This document shows, in pieces, positions 33,897 through 42,393 of a stretch of DNA of 46,826 bases. The translations under genes and the position numbers were made by a program. Origin of the DNA: Thermoleophilia bacterium. Lineage in GTDB: Bacteria > Actinomycetota > Thermoleophilia > Gaiellales > Gaiellaceae. The notes beneath the pieces are model-generated. The model had not been told where the DNA came from, did no database searches, and worked only from the letters and a program-made list of their open reading frames with translations. Position 1 is the stretch's first letter. Each line of letters begins with the position of its first letter. Location of the stretch: the NCBI GenBank assembly GCA_025936995.1, contig JAICSH010000015.1:1-46826 (forward strand), in the 5' to 3' direction.

Positions 33897-35113
33897 TAGC
33901 GGCGGCCCTCGAGCTCCTCGGGGAGGTAGCTCGTCTCGAACCCCTCGGGGTCGTCGTGCGGATAGACGTAGCCCTCGCCGTGGCCCAGCCGGCGGCCGTA
34001 CCAGGAGCCGTCGCGAAGCGCCTTCGGTGGACGCGCGGCTCCGCGGTCGCGGACGTCCGCGGACGCCCGGTTCAGCGCGACGTAGCTCGCGTTCGACTTC
34101 GGCGCCCGGGCGAGGTAGATCGCCGCCTGTGCGAGATTGAGCCGCGCCTCAGGCAGGCCGACGTGCTCGACGGCCTGCGCCGCCGCGACCGCGACGAGAA
34201 GCGCGCGCGGGTCCGCGTTGCCGATGTCCTCGGAGGCGAGGACGATCATCCGCCGCGCGACGAACCGCGCATCCTCGCCGCCCTCGAGCATCGCCGCGAG
34301 GTAGTAGACCGACGCGTCGGCGTCGCCGCCGCGCATCGACTTGATGAAGGCGGACGTGTAGTCGTAGTGCGCGTTGCCGGCCTTGTCGTAGACGAGCGGC
34401 GGCTTGCGTGCAGCGTCCTCGACCTGCGTCTCGGTCACGGGGGAGCCCTCCGCCTTCGCCGTCTCCGCGGCGAGCTCGAGGATGTTGAGTGCCGAGCGCG
34501 CATCGCCGCCGGACCGGCGTGTCACGAGGGCGACGAGCTCGTCCTCCAGCTCGGCACCGAGCTCCTTCGCGCCCCGGCGCACGATCTCGGCGAGGTTCTC
34601 CTCGCTGAGCGGCTCGAGCTCGTACACCTGCGTGCGCGAGATCAGGGCCGAGTTGACCTCGTAGTACGGGCTCTCGGTCGTCGCGCCGATCAGCGTCACG
34701 AGGCCGGACTCGACGCCGGGCAGCAGCGCGTCCTGCTGCGCCTTGTTGAAGCGGTGGATCTCGTCGAGGAACAGGATCGTGCGGCGGCCCGTGGTGCCGA
34801 GCCGCTCCTTCGCGCACGCGAGCACCTCGCGCACGTCCTTCACCGTCGCCGAGACCGCCGAGAGCTCCTCGAACGCCGCGCCGGTCGAGGCGGCGACGAT
34901 CCGCGCGAGCGTCGTCTTCCCGCTACCGGGAGGCCCGTACAGGATCGAGGAGCGGACGCGGTCCTCCTCGATCGCGAGCCGCAGCGCGGAGCCCTCGCCG
35001 AGCACGTGCTCCTGGCCGACGAACTCGCCGAGGGCCGTCGGCCGCAGCCGCTGCGCGAGCGGCGCGACGGCGCCCGCCCGCGCGTCCGCGGCGTCCGAGA
35101 AGAGGTCTCCCAC
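33845..35113 (-). CDS. rarA: Replication-associated recombination protein RarA (MgsA)
   Basis: AAA+ ATPase of the clamp-loader clade acting at stalled forks. 422 residues: Walker A GPPGSGKTT, Walker B LFLDEIHRFNKAQQD, sensor 1 GATTESPYYEVN, and the C-terminal tetramerisation domain with AFIKSMRGGDADASVYYLA and SEDIGNADPRAL. GTG 35113 gives MGDLFSDA; longer readings run across the divergent methyltransferase. CATACT lies six bases before the GTG. Confidence 0.95.
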   Translation of the reverse strand: MGDLFSDAADARAGAVAPLAQRLRPTALGEFVGQEHVLGEGSALRLAIEEDRVRSSILYGPPGSGKTTLARIVAASTGAAFEELSAVSATVKDVREVLACAKERLGTTGRRTILFLDEIHRFNKAQQDALLPGVESGLVTLIGATTESPYYEVNSALISRTQVYELEPLSEENLAEIVRRGAKELGAELEDELVALVTRRSGGDARSALNILELAAETAKAEGSPVTETQVEDAARKPPLVYDKAGNAHYDYTSAFIKSMRGGDADASVYYLAAMLEGGEDARFVARRMIVLASEDIGNADPRALLVAVAAAQAVEHVGLPEARLNLAQAAIYLARAPKSNASYVALNRASADVRDRGAARPPKALRDGSWYGRRLGHGEGYVYPHDDPEGFETSYLPEELEGRRYYEPSGSGEESADENAS

Positions 35114-35134
35114 GACCGCAGTATGCTCCGCCGC
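35114..35134. promoter_or_regulatory. Back-to-back -10 boxes between rarA and methyltransferase
   Basis: Only 21 bases separate the two divergent GTG starts. The octamer AGTATGCT (35120-35127) reads TATGCT forward, seven bases before GTG 35135, and CATACT in reverse, six bases before GTG 35113. A single element thus appears to serve two leaderless transcripts. Confidence 0.55.
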
Positions 35135-35881
35135 GTGAGCGGGTCGGTCGCCGACGCCTGGAGCGGTGCGAGCTACGAACGGATCGCGGAGACCTTCGCT
35201 TCGATTCACGATCGGGTCGTCGAATTGCTCGGGATCGAGCCGGGGACGCGCGTGCTCGACGTCGCCTGCGGGACCGGCGGCGTGGCGTTGCGGGCCGCCC
35301 GCGCCGGCGGGGACGTCGTCGGCATCGACATCTCGGCCGACCAGCTCGCCAAGGCGCGGCGGGCCGCGGACGCCGAGGGTCTCCGCGTCCGGCTCGACGA
35401 GGGCGACTGCCAGGAGCTTCCGTACCGGGAAGCCGAGTTCGACGCCGTCGCATCCGCCTTCGGCGCGATCTTCGCCGCCGATCACGAGCGGACGGCCGGT
35501 GAGCTCGCGCGCGTCTGCCGTCCCGGCGGCCGGCTCGTGCTCACGGCCTGGGAGGACGACGACTGGTCGGCCGTCCATGCGAAGGCGGGACGGACGTTCC
35601 CGGGGGACTCCGGCGCGCGCGAGTGGGCGAAGGAGGAGCACGTCCGTGCCCTGCTCGGCGACGTCTTCGATCTCGACCTGCAACGGGGCGGCTGGCGCAT
35701 GGAGGCGGCTTCGGGCGACGAGCTCTGGGAAGTCGTCTCCACCTCGATGCCGCCTCTGCGGGCCTGGCTCGCGGCCGCCGACGAGGCTACGCGCACGCAC
35801 GCCGAGCACGTCTACCGCGACTTCCTCGCGTCAGGTGTCCTCGAGCGCCAGTACATCGTCGTTCTGGGCGCGCGGCGATGA
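35135..35881 (+). CDS. UbiE-type SAM-dependent methyltransferase
   Basis: 248 residues from GTG 35135; ATG 35123 would add four residues but lies within the proposed -10 box. Motif I VLDVACGTGGVALRAARAG, motif II GIDISADQLAKARRAA, then EGDCQELPYREAEFDAVASAFGA and LARVCRPGGRLVLTAWE. Substrate unknown. Followed by the M20 peptidase with ATGA overlap. Confidence 0.87.
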   Translation: MSGSVADAWSGASYERIAETFASIHDRVVELLGIEPGTRVLDVACGTGGVALRAARAGGDVVGIDISADQLAKARRAADAEGLRVRLDEGDCQELPYREAEFDAVASAFGAIFAADHERTAGELARVCRPGGRLVLTAWEDDDWSAVHAKAGRTFPGDSGAREWAKEEHVRALLGDVFDLDLQRGGWRMEAASGDELWEVVSTSMPPLRAWLAAADEATRTHAEHVYRDFLASGVLERQYIVVLGARR

Positions 35882-37185
35882 CCGCGACCACGCTCAGGGA
35901 CGAGGCCGCCGACCTCCTCCAGCGCCTCATTCGGGTCGACACGACGAATCCGCCCGGCAACGAGACCGCCGCGGCCGAGCTGCTGCGCGACTACCTCGAG
36001 GCCAACGGTGTCGCCTGCGAGCTGATCGCGAAGGTGCCGGAGCGCGCGAACCTCGTCGCCCGGCTTCCCGGCGGAAGCGGTCCGACTCTGCTCCTTCTCT
36101 CGCACACGGACGTCGTTCTCGCGGATCCGGCCGAGTGGTCGGTGCCGCCGTTCTCGGGCGAGCTGCGGGACGGGCAGGTGTGGGGGCGCGGCGCCCTCGA
36201 CATGAAAGGACAGGTTGCGGCGAACGCGGTCGCGATCGCCTCGCTCGCGCGCGAGGGGTTCGCACCGGGCGGCGACCTCATCTTCGCGGCGACCGCCGAC
36301 GAGGAGGTCGGCGACGGCTTCGGCCTCCAGTGGCTCTGCGAGGCACATCCCGACGCGGTGCGGTGCGATTTCGCGATCAACGAGGGCGGAGGCGACCGGG
36401 TCGAGCTCGACGACGGACGGCCGATCTACGAGGCCACCGTGGCGGAGAAGATGACCGCGCCGTTCCGGCTGCGCGTCCGGGGCCGCTCGGGCCACGCGTC
36501 GATGCCCGGGATAGCCGACAACGCGCTCGTCAAGGCGGCGCGGCTGATCGGGCGGCTCGCTGCATTCCGCCCGGAGCCGCAGCTCGTCCCGGAGGCGGAG
36601 GGCTTCCTCTCCGTCGTGCTCGGCGACGTGCCGCCTGCGCACGAGGCGGTCGAGCGGACGCGAGCCGTCTCGGCCGCCGCGGCCGACGTCGTCGAGGCGC
36701 TGCTCGTGCCGACCTTCTCGCCGACGATGATCTCGGCCTCGCAGAAGCGGAACGTCATCCCTGCGGTCTGCGACGTCGAGGTCGATTGCCGGCTCCTGCC
36801 CGGACAGCACCCGGAGCTCGTGGAGCCGCTGATCCGCGCGGTGCTCGGCTCGGACGTCGAGTACGAGCTCGAGTGGATCGAGCCCCCGCAGGGCGGCACG
36901 CGCTCTCCGCTCGACACGCCGCTGTGGCAGGCGCTCGCGGAGTGGGTCGCCGAGGTAGAGCCGGGGGCGAGGGCGGCCCCGCTCGCGTGCGTCGGCTTCA
37001 CCGACAGCCACTGGCTCCGCGAGGCGTTCGACACCGTCGCGTACGGCTTCTTCCCGATGACCGGCGAGCTGCCACCGGAGGTGGCGACGTCGCTCGTCCA
37101 CTCCGCCGACGAGCGCATCCCCGTCTCCGATCTCGAGCTCGCGGTCGGCTGGCTGCGCCACGCGGCGCGCGCGCTCCTCGGGTAG
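35878..37185 (+). CDS. M20-family metallopeptidase
   Basis: 435 residues of the ArgE/DapE/CPG2 family. Metal ligands and catalytic residues are seen in LLSHTDVVLADP (His, Asp), GRGALDMKGQ (bridging Asp), ATADEEVGDG (catalytic Glu-Glu) and the C-terminal FTDSHWLRE region. The dimerisation domain includes GRSGHASMPGIADNAL. It probably cleaves a short peptide or acyl-amino acid. ATG overlaps the methyltransferase stop. Confidence 0.92.
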   Translation: MTATTLRDEAADLLQRLIRVDTTNPPGNETAAAELLRDYLEANGVACELIAKVPERANLVARLPGGSGPTLLLLSHTDVVLADPAEWSVPPFSGELRDGQVWGRGALDMKGQVAANAVAIASLAREGFAPGGDLIFAATADEEVGDGFGLQWLCEAHPDAVRCDFAINEGGGDRVELDDGRPIYEATVAEKMTAPFRLRVRGRSGHASMPGIADNALVKAARLIGRLAAFRPEPQLVPEAEGFLSVVLGDVPPAHEAVERTRAVSAAAADVVEALLVPTFSPTMISASQKRNVIPAVCDVEVDCRLLPGQHPELVEPLIRAVLGSDVEYELEWIEPPQGGTRSPLDTPLWQALAEWVAEVEPGARAAPLACVGFTDSHWLREAFDTVAYGFFPMTGELPPEVATSLVHSADERIPVSDLELAVGWLRHAARALLG

Positions 37186-37192
37186 CGCCGAC

Positions 37193-37198
37193 TACCCT
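37193..37198 (+). promoter_or_regulatory. Candidate leaderless promoter of DUF1385 gene
   Basis: TACCCT lies eight bases before the ATG at 37207, in the 21-base gap after the M20 gene. Confidence 0.4.
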
Positions 37199-37206
37199 TC
37201 GGCGCG

Positions 37207-37989
37207 ATGGCCAAGGAGAAGATCCGGCTAGGCGGCATGGCCCTCCCGAACGGTGTGCTCGTGCACGGACCGCATTCGTGGGCGTGCGCGGTCAGGCTGG
37301 AGGACGGGCGGATCGAGGTCGCCTCGGCCCGGAAGCGCTTTCAGGCCTCGCGCATCGAGAATCCGCTTCTGCGCGGCCCGGCCCGCCTCCTCGAGGCGCT
37401 CGCCCTGCTGCCGCAGGTGAAGGCGAAGCTCCCTGCCGCGCGCCTGCCGATGGAGAACCCGCGCACGCTGGCGTCGATGCTCGGTGCCGCCGCGTTCGTC
37501 CGCGTCCTCCGCGAGTCGGGGTTGCGGCCGATCGCGCGCGAGCTGCTGTCCGCGATCGCCTCTGTCGCGCCCGCGGTACTCGCGCTCCGCTCGGGTGAGC
37601 TCGCGGCCTATCACGGCGCGGAGCACATCTCGATCGGGAGCTACGAGCACGGGAAGCGCGCGACGCGGGAGCACGAGCGGTGCGGCGGGCACCTCGTCGG
37701 CCCGCTCGTCGCCACGTCCGCGATCGGGAACACGCTGGCGACGCGAGCCCCCGAGCGGCTGCGGCGCCACGCGCAGGCGGCCGCGCAGATCGGCGCGATC
37801 GCGGCGGCCACGGAGCTCTTCGGCTGGATGACGCGGAACCCGTCGCATCCTCTCGCGCAGGCGCTCGCGAAGCCGGGGCACGAGCTGCAGCACCGGTTCT
37901 CGACTGCCGAGCCGAGCGCCGAGCAGCTCGAGGTCGCCGAGGCCGCGCTGGCGGCGTGCCTCGAGCTCGAGCATGCCTCCGCCGCATAG
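37207..37989 (+). CDS. DUF1385 (YqhQ-like) protein
   Basis: 260 residues. RLGGMALPNGVLVHGPHSWA at the N-terminus and the hallmark LAAYHGAEHISIGSYEHG at about 135-152 assign it to DUF1385. Hydrophobic helices flank the motif but are less membrane-like than in B. subtilis YqhQ. Function unknown. It overlaps the nicotinate phosphoribosyltransferase gene by 17 bases, so the two are co-transcribed. Confidence 0.85.
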   Translation: MAKEKIRLGGMALPNGVLVHGPHSWACAVRLEDGRIEVASARKRFQASRIENPLLRGPARLLEALALLPQVKAKLPAARLPMENPRTLASMLGAAAFVRVLRESGLRPIARELLSAIASVAPAVLALRSGELAAYHGAEHISIGSYEHGKRATREHERCGGHLVGPLVATSAIGNTLATRAPERLRRHAQAAAQIGAIAAATELFGWMTRNPSHPLAQALAKPGHELQHRFSTAEPSAEQLEVAEAALAACLELEHASAA

Positions 37990-39052
37990 GCAGAGGCTCT
38001 CCCCGGAGGTCTTCGACCTCCCCGTCGAGAAGATGCGCACGGGCTGGTACACCGACGCGTACTTCAACCATGCTCGCGCGACGCTCCTCGCCGACGGACG
38101 TCATCCAAGGGTCGTCATCCAGGTCTTCCAGAAGAACGACGCCTGGCTCGGCGGGATGGACGAGGCGATCGCGATCCTCCGCCTCTGCTCCGAGGAACCC
38201 GACGGGCTGACGATCAGGGCTCTGTACGACGGCGACCGGCTTGCGCCATGGGAGACGGTGCTGACGATCGAGGGCGACTACACGACGTTCGCGCATCTCG
38301 AGACGGCCTTCCTCGGGACGCTCGCGCGGCGGACGCTCATCACGACGAACGTGGTGCGCGTCCTCGAGGCGGCGAACGGCAAGCAGATCATCTTCATGCC
38401 GGCGCGCTTCGACCACCACCGCGTCCAGGCGGGCGACGGCTATGCCGCCTACGTCGCCGGACGGATCACCGGCTTCGAGATCGGCGTCACGAGCGACGAG
38501 CAGGCGTCGTGGTGGGGAGGACGCGGGATCGGGACGGTTCCGCATTCACTCATCGCGGCCTACGGCGGGGACACCGTCCTTGCGGCGCGCAAGTTCGCGA
38601 AATGGGCGGCGCCGGACATGTCCGTGACGGTCCTCGTCGACTTCGAGAACGACTCGGTGAGGACGGCGCTGGAAGTGGCGGAGGCTCTCGGCGAGCGGCT
38701 CTGGGGCGTGCGGCTCGACACCTCCGAGACGCTCGTCGACCGCTCGCTGTGGGAGGACCTCGGGGACTTCAAGCCGACCGGCGTGAACGAGCGCCTCGTC
38801 CGCAAGACGCGGGACGCGCTCGATGCGGCCGGCTTCGGCCACGTGCGGATCGTCGTCTCGGGCGGGTTTTCGGTCGACAAGATCCGTGAGTTCGAGGAGC
38901 GCGGCGTCCCCGTGGACGCGTACGGCGTCGGCTCCTCGCTCATCCGCGGCGCGAACGACTTCACCGCCGACGTCGTCCTGACCGACGGGCGGCCGTCCGG
39001 GAAGTTCGGCCGGCGCTTGCGCGACAACCCGCGGCTCGAGCTCGTCGAGTGA
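37973..39052 (+). CDS. pncB: Nicotinate phosphoribosyltransferase
   Basis: Makes nicotinate mononucleotide from nicotinic acid and PRPP in NAD salvage. 359 residues. Family features: KMRTGWYTDAYFNHAR near residue 20, TNVVRVLEAANGK, PARFDHHRVQAGDGYAAYVAG, GIGTVPHSLIAAYGG (phosphate region) and SGGFSVDKIREFEERGVPVDAYGVGSSL. The short length matches the actinobacterial/archaeal form. Its stop overlaps the S51 peptidase GTG. Confidence 0.93.
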   Translation: MPPPHRQRLSPEVFDLPVEKMRTGWYTDAYFNHARATLLADGRHPRVVIQVFQKNDAWLGGMDEAIAILRLCSEEPDGLTIRALYDGDRLAPWETVLTIEGDYTTFAHLETAFLGTLARRTLITTNVVRVLEAANGKQIIFMPARFDHHRVQAGDGYAAYVAGRITGFEIGVTSDEQASWWGGRGIGTVPHSLIAAYGGDTVLAARKFAKWAAPDMSVTVLVDFENDSVRTALEVAEALGERLWGVRLDTSETLVDRSLWEDLGDFKPTGVNERLVRKTRDALDAAGFGHVRIVVSGGFSVDKIREFEERGVPVDAYGVGSSLIRGANDFTADVVLTDGRPSGKFGRRLRDNPRLELVE

Positions 39053-39663
39053 AGCGGCTCCTACTCGCCTCGTACGGCGTCGGTGCGCTCCCGCAGGTGG
39101 TCGACGGCGACGCCGCCGGCCTGCGCCTCGCGTTCGTGCCGACCGCGGCCGGGCCCGACGCGGAGGCGAAGGAGTGGGTGCGGGCCGACCGGCGGCAGCT
39201 CGAGGCGCTCGGCTGCGAGGTCTCGACGCTCGACCTCGCGCGGACGGACGCAAGCGACGTGGCCGCGGCGCTAGGCGGGGTCGACGGCGTCTTCCTCAGC
39301 GGAGGCAACTCGTACCTGCTCCTCTGGCATGCGCGCCGCAGCGGATTCGCGGAGCACGCGGTCCCGCTCGTGGAGCGCGGCGAGCTCCTGTACGTGGGTA
39401 CCAGCGCCGGGGCCATGGTCGCCGGGCCCGACCTCGCGCCGGCCGCGAACCTCGACAACCGGCGCGAGGTGCCGGAGCTCGAGTCGAGCGCAGGGCTCGG
39501 GATCACGCCCCTCACGGTGCTGCCTCACGACAACGACCCCGAGGCGCGCGTGCTGCACGACGACATCGTGGCTGCCCATCCCGACGTCCGGCTCAGGGAC
39601 GGCACCGCGGTGCTCGTCCGCGGCGACGAGGCGGAGGTCGTCGACTCGCCGGTGGTGGCGTAG
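39049..39663 (+). CDS. S51-family peptidase (dipeptidase E-like)
   Basis: 204 residues with the class I glutamine-amidotransferase-like fold. Catalytic serine in VGTSAGAMVAGP, preceded by GGVDGVFLSGGNSYLLL; LPHDNDPEAR carries the probable histidine. Family members cleave Asp-X dipeptides (PepE) or cyanophycin dipeptides. GTG overlaps the pncB stop. Confidence 0.88.
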   Translation: MKRLLLASYGVGALPQVVDGDAAGLRLAFVPTAAGPDAEAKEWVRADRRQLEALGCEVSTLDLARTDASDVAAALGGVDGVFLSGGNSYLLLWHARRSGFAEHAVPLVERGELLYVGTSAGAMVAGPDLAPAANLDNRREVPELESSAGLGITPLTVLPHDNDPEARVLHDDIVAAHPDVRLRDGTAVLVRGDEAEVVDSPVVA

Positions 39664-39690
39664 CGCTGCTCGCAGCCGTACGCTTGGAGC

Positions 39691-39933
39691 GTGTTCGCCT
39701 CCACCGTCACGTCCCGTACCTGAGCGATCGACCACGCCGAGCGTGTCTCGGTCGCGCTGCAAAACCAGGAGCTACGGCGTCAGCTGCGCGAGGCTGCGAC
39801 GGCCGGCGGGCCCTTCAGGTCGCGGCTGAAGCTCCTGGGACTCTCACTCGGCTGGAAGGCCGAAGAGCGGCAGGCACGGCGCGACTCCCTCGAGCTCGAC
39901 GGGGAACGGCGGCCTCCAGTCCTCTCGTCGTAG
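39691..39933 (+). pseudogene. Possible interrupted small gene
   Basis: A GTG at 39691 with TACGCT six bases upstream opens MFASTVTSRT and then meets TGA at 39721. The same frame continues for 69 further codons with a protein-like sequence (ERVSVALQNQELRRQLREA, a coiled coil, then LKLLGLSLGWKAEERQ) to TAG at 39931-39933. Third-position GC is lower than in neighbours. It could be a decayed gene, a sequencing error at the TGA or a chance frame. The last 90 bases overlap the opposite-strand GNAT gene. Confidence 0.3.
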
Positions 39934-40476
39934 CTCGACGTCCGTGTGGCCGACCTCGACGCCGCGCGGCGCGACCGTTCCCCGCCCGATCACGCGGTAG
40001 CCGAGCTTCTGCGACACGCGCAGCGACGCCGCGTTCCCGTCGATCGCACCCGACCGCGCGACCTCCGCGCCCAGCCCGCGAAACGCGAGCTCGAGCACCG
40101 CGGTCCGCATCTCGGTGCCGACCCCGCGCCCCTGGAACCGCCGGCCGAGCCATGAGCCGGTGCCCACGGCCAGTGTCTCCCTGAAGCCGGTGCTCTCGGT
40201 CGCCTGGACGCCGGCAGGCTCTCCCTCCACCCAGACGCCGAGCTCGAGGTGCCAGGCCTCCTGGCTCCACTCTCGCCTTCGCATCTCGTGGTAGTCGATG
40301 AAGTCCGCCTGGTCCGGGTCGTCCGTCCACGGCACCGTGAACGGCATGAACGACTCGGCGTGGATCCCCTCGAGCGCCACCTCGCGCAGGGCTTCGAGGT
40401 CGTCCCGGGTGGGTAGCCGCAGCTCGAGTCGCGGTGTCCGCAGCCGGACGTCGAAGAGCGGCGAGAGGTCGGTCAA
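39844..40476 (-). CDS. GNAT-family acetyltransferase
   Basis: 210 residues, RimJ/RimL-type N-acetyltransferase (Acetyltransf_3). It begins with RTPRLELRLPTRDDLEAL; the acetyl-CoA loop is GRRFQGRGVGTEMRTAVL, followed by DGNAASLRVSQKLGYRVIGRG. TTG at 40476 overlaps the NDH-2 stop (TTGA) with GGAG 8-12 bases upstream, so it is translated from the ndh transcript. Acceptor unknown. Confidence 0.9.
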   Translation of the reverse strand: MTDLSPLFDVRLRTPRLELRLPTRDDLEALREVALEGIHAESFMPFTVPWTDDPDQADFIDYHEMRRREWSQEAWHLELGVWVEGEPAGVQATESTGFRETLAVGTGSWLGRRFQGRGVGTEMRTAVLELAFRGLGAEVARSGAIDGNAASLRVSQKLGYRVIGRGTVAPRGVEVGHTDVELRREDWRPPFPVELEGVAPCLPLFGLPAE

Positions 40477-41726
40477 CCGAGCTTCTCCGGATGTCCGAGC
40501 CGGCCGAGCTCGGCGATGTCGCGGCGGAAGAAGAGGGACACCGTCCAGTCGACGACGACGCGGAGCTTCCGTTGGGCGAGCGGCAGCTGGTACAGGTGGT
40601 ACGTCCGCGTCACCCACCAGCCGGGGAAGCCGCGGAGGCGCAGGCCGAGCACCTGTGCGATCCCCTTGTGCCGGCCCAGCGTCGCGACCTGGCCGAGCAT
40701 CCGGTAGCCGTACGGCTCGGCCGGGCCGGTCAGGTTGCGCGCGAGCCTCCGCGCCTGGCGAAGCGCGTGCTGGCACGTCGGCGGGTCGGGATGGTCGCTC
40801 CGCGCGTTCGGGACGCGGGCGCAGTCGCCGAGCGCCCAGACGTGCTCGTGCCCCCGCACGCGCAGGAGCTCGTCGACCTCGACACGCCCCCTCTCGTCGA
40901 GCGGCAACGACCACTCGCGCAGCAACGGGTTCGGCGCGACGCCGGCCGTCCACACGAGCGTGTTCGTGGGGATCCGTGTCCCGTCTCCGAGCACCACTTC
41001 GTCGACCGAGACCGACTCGAGCGTCGAGTCGACGTGGATCTCCACGCCGCGCTTGCGCAGCTCGGCGGCTGCGTAGTCGCCGAGGGGAGGCGGGATCTCG
41101 GGCAGGATCCGCGGCGCCGCGTCGACGAGCACCCAGCGGCGCGGCGTCGGGCGCAGGCGCGGGTAGTACCGGAGCGCGTCCTCCGCGAGATCCGACAGCT
41201 CCGCGAGCGCCTCGACTCCGGCGTAGCCCGCACCGACGAACACGAAGGTCAACCGCCGCGCGCGCTCCTCCTCGTCGAGAGCCGCGTCCGCCGCCTCGAG
41301 CTGGTGGAGGACGCGATTCCGCAGGTTGATCGCGTCGGCGAGCGACTTGAACGAGAGCCCATGCTCGGACAGACCGGGGATCGGGATCGTGCGCGGCACG
41401 GCGCCCAGCGCCACGACGAGCTCCCGCCACTCGACGGTCTGCGTCCCCTCGTCGGTCTCGACCGAGACCGTCTGTGCCTCGAGGTCGAGCGAGGTCGCGC
41501 TGCCGAGAATCAGCTCCGCACGCGGGCACATGGCTCGCAAGGGCACGACGGCGTGGCGCGGCTCGAGCGTCCCGGAAGCGGCCTCGGGCAGCAAGGGCGT
41601 GTAGAGCATGAAGTTCTCCTCGCTCACGATGGTCGCGCCGCGGGTACCGAGCTCGCGCGCGACGTACCCGCCGGCGAATCCGCCGCCGAGCACGAGCACG
41701 CCGCCGCGTGCCTCTCTCGTCCCCAC
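40473..41726 (-). CDS. ndh: Type II NADH dehydrogenase (NDH-2)
   Basis: FAD enzyme transferring electrons from NADH to quinone without proton pumping. 417 residues: first dinucleotide motif VLVLGGGFAGGYVAREL, second VFVGAGYAGVEALAEL for NADH, FAD motif HVWALGDCARV, and a C-terminal membrane-binding amphipathic region (PGWWVTRTYHLYQLP). GTG 41726 has TAAGAC six bases upstream. It could also reduce other substrates, but the C-terminus fits NDH-2. Confidence 0.92.
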   Translation of the reverse strand: MGTREARGGVLVLGGGFAGGYVARELGTRGATIVSEENFMLYTPLLPEAASGTLEPRHAVVPLRAMCPRAELILGSATSLDLEAQTVSVETDEGTQTVEWRELVVALGAVPRTIPIPGLSEHGLSFKSLADAINLRNRVLHQLEAADAALDEEERARRLTFVFVGAGYAGVEALAELSDLAEDALRYYPRLRPTPRRWVLVDAAPRILPEIPPPLGDYAAAELRKRGVEIHVDSTLESVSVDEVVLGDGTRIPTNTLVWTAGVAPNPLLREWSLPLDERGRVEVDELLRVRGHEHVWALGDCARVPNARSDHPDPPTCQHALRQARRLARNLTGPAEPYGYRMLGQVATLGRHKGIAQVLGLRLRGFPGWWVTRTYHLYQLPLAQRKLRVVVDWTVSLFFRRDIAELGRLGHPEKLG

Positions 41727-41752
41727 GAGGGTGTCTTAGCATCCGGCGCGTC
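41727..41752. promoter_or_regulatory. Back-to-back -10 boxes between ndh and LOG-family gene
   Basis: Twenty-six bases separate divergent GTG starts. Reverse TAAGAC (41738-41733) is six bases before GTG 41726. Forward TAGCAT (41737-41742) is ten bases before GTG 41753, a less exact fit. Confidence 0.4.
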
Positions 41753-42211
41753 GTGGCGATCCAGGTCTCCGTCGTCGGGAGTGGAAGCGAGCACGAGTCG
41801 AACGCCGAATCGGTCGGGCGGCTCCTCGCCGAGCGCGGTGCGACGGTGGTCACAGGAGGTCTGGGCGAGGTGATGGCCGCGGCGTCCCGCGGCGCGAAGA
41901 GCGCGGGCGGCACGACGGTCGGCGTTCTGCCGGGCGAGACCCGGGCGGGCGCGAATCCCTGGCTCGACCACGTCGTGGTCACGGGCATCGGCCACGCCCG
42001 CAATCTCGCCGTGGTCGCCTCGGGAGACGCGGTGATCGCGATCGGAGGCCGCTACGGGACGCTCGCCGAGATCGGCTTTGCGCTCACGCTCGGGCGGCCG
42101 GTCGTCATGCTCGAGCCGGGCTGGCAGGTCGAGGGGACGCAGCGGGCACGGACTCCGGAGGAAGCGGTCGAGTTTGCTCTGGCAGCCTTACGGCATAGAA
42201 CGATGACATGA
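41753..42211 (+). CDS. LOG-family / TIGR00725-type protein
   Basis: 152 residues with a Rossmann fold related to cytokinin riboside-5'-monophosphate phosphoribohydrolases: VVSGSE-like N-terminus (VSVVGSGSEHESNAE), VTGGLGEVMAAASRGAKSAGG, and GGRYGTLAEIGFAL in place of PGGxGTxxE. Activity unknown for this short branch; nucleotide-monophosphate cleavage is plausible. Stop overlaps the next small gene (ATGA). Confidence 0.85.
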   Translation: MAIQVSVVGSGSEHESNAESVGRLLAERGATVVTGGLGEVMAAASRGAKSAGGTTVGVLPGETRAGANPWLDHVVVTGIGHARNLAVVASGDAVIAIGGRYGTLAEIGFALTLGRPVVMLEPGWQVEGTQRARTPEEAVEFALAALRHRTMT

Positions 42212-42393
42212 CGCACGTGCTGCTGCTCAACCTCGTCTTCTTCGTCCCGGCGACGTGTGGCGCGACGGCGTTCGCGTTCATCGTCCACCGTGTGCTCAGG
42301 AGCACGCCGCCGCCCGCGGCCTCCCCGCCCGGAGGAGGAAGCAAGATCCCGCTGCCCGCGGCAGGGCCGGACGACCTGGCCCGCTCCGCCTAG
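42208..42393 (+). CDS. Small single-span membrane protein (61 aa)
   Basis: ATG overlaps the LOG-gene stop. One N-terminal hydrophobic segment (about 3-27, LLLNLVFFVPATCGATAFAFIV) then a Pro/Gly-rich tail. No recognised family. Coupling to the upstream gene and its membrane-protein composition support it. Its TAG shares the palindrome CTAG with the stop of the convergent CGNR gene. Confidence 0.5.
   Translation: MTHVLLLNLVFFVPATCGATAFAFIVHRVLRSTPPPAASPPGGGSKIPLPAAGPDDLARSA

Noticed and set aside
39721-39723. Selenocysteine codon in the interrupted small frame
   Set aside because: No convincing SECIS-like hairpin was seen after the TGA, and the surrounding protein is not a known selenoprotein.
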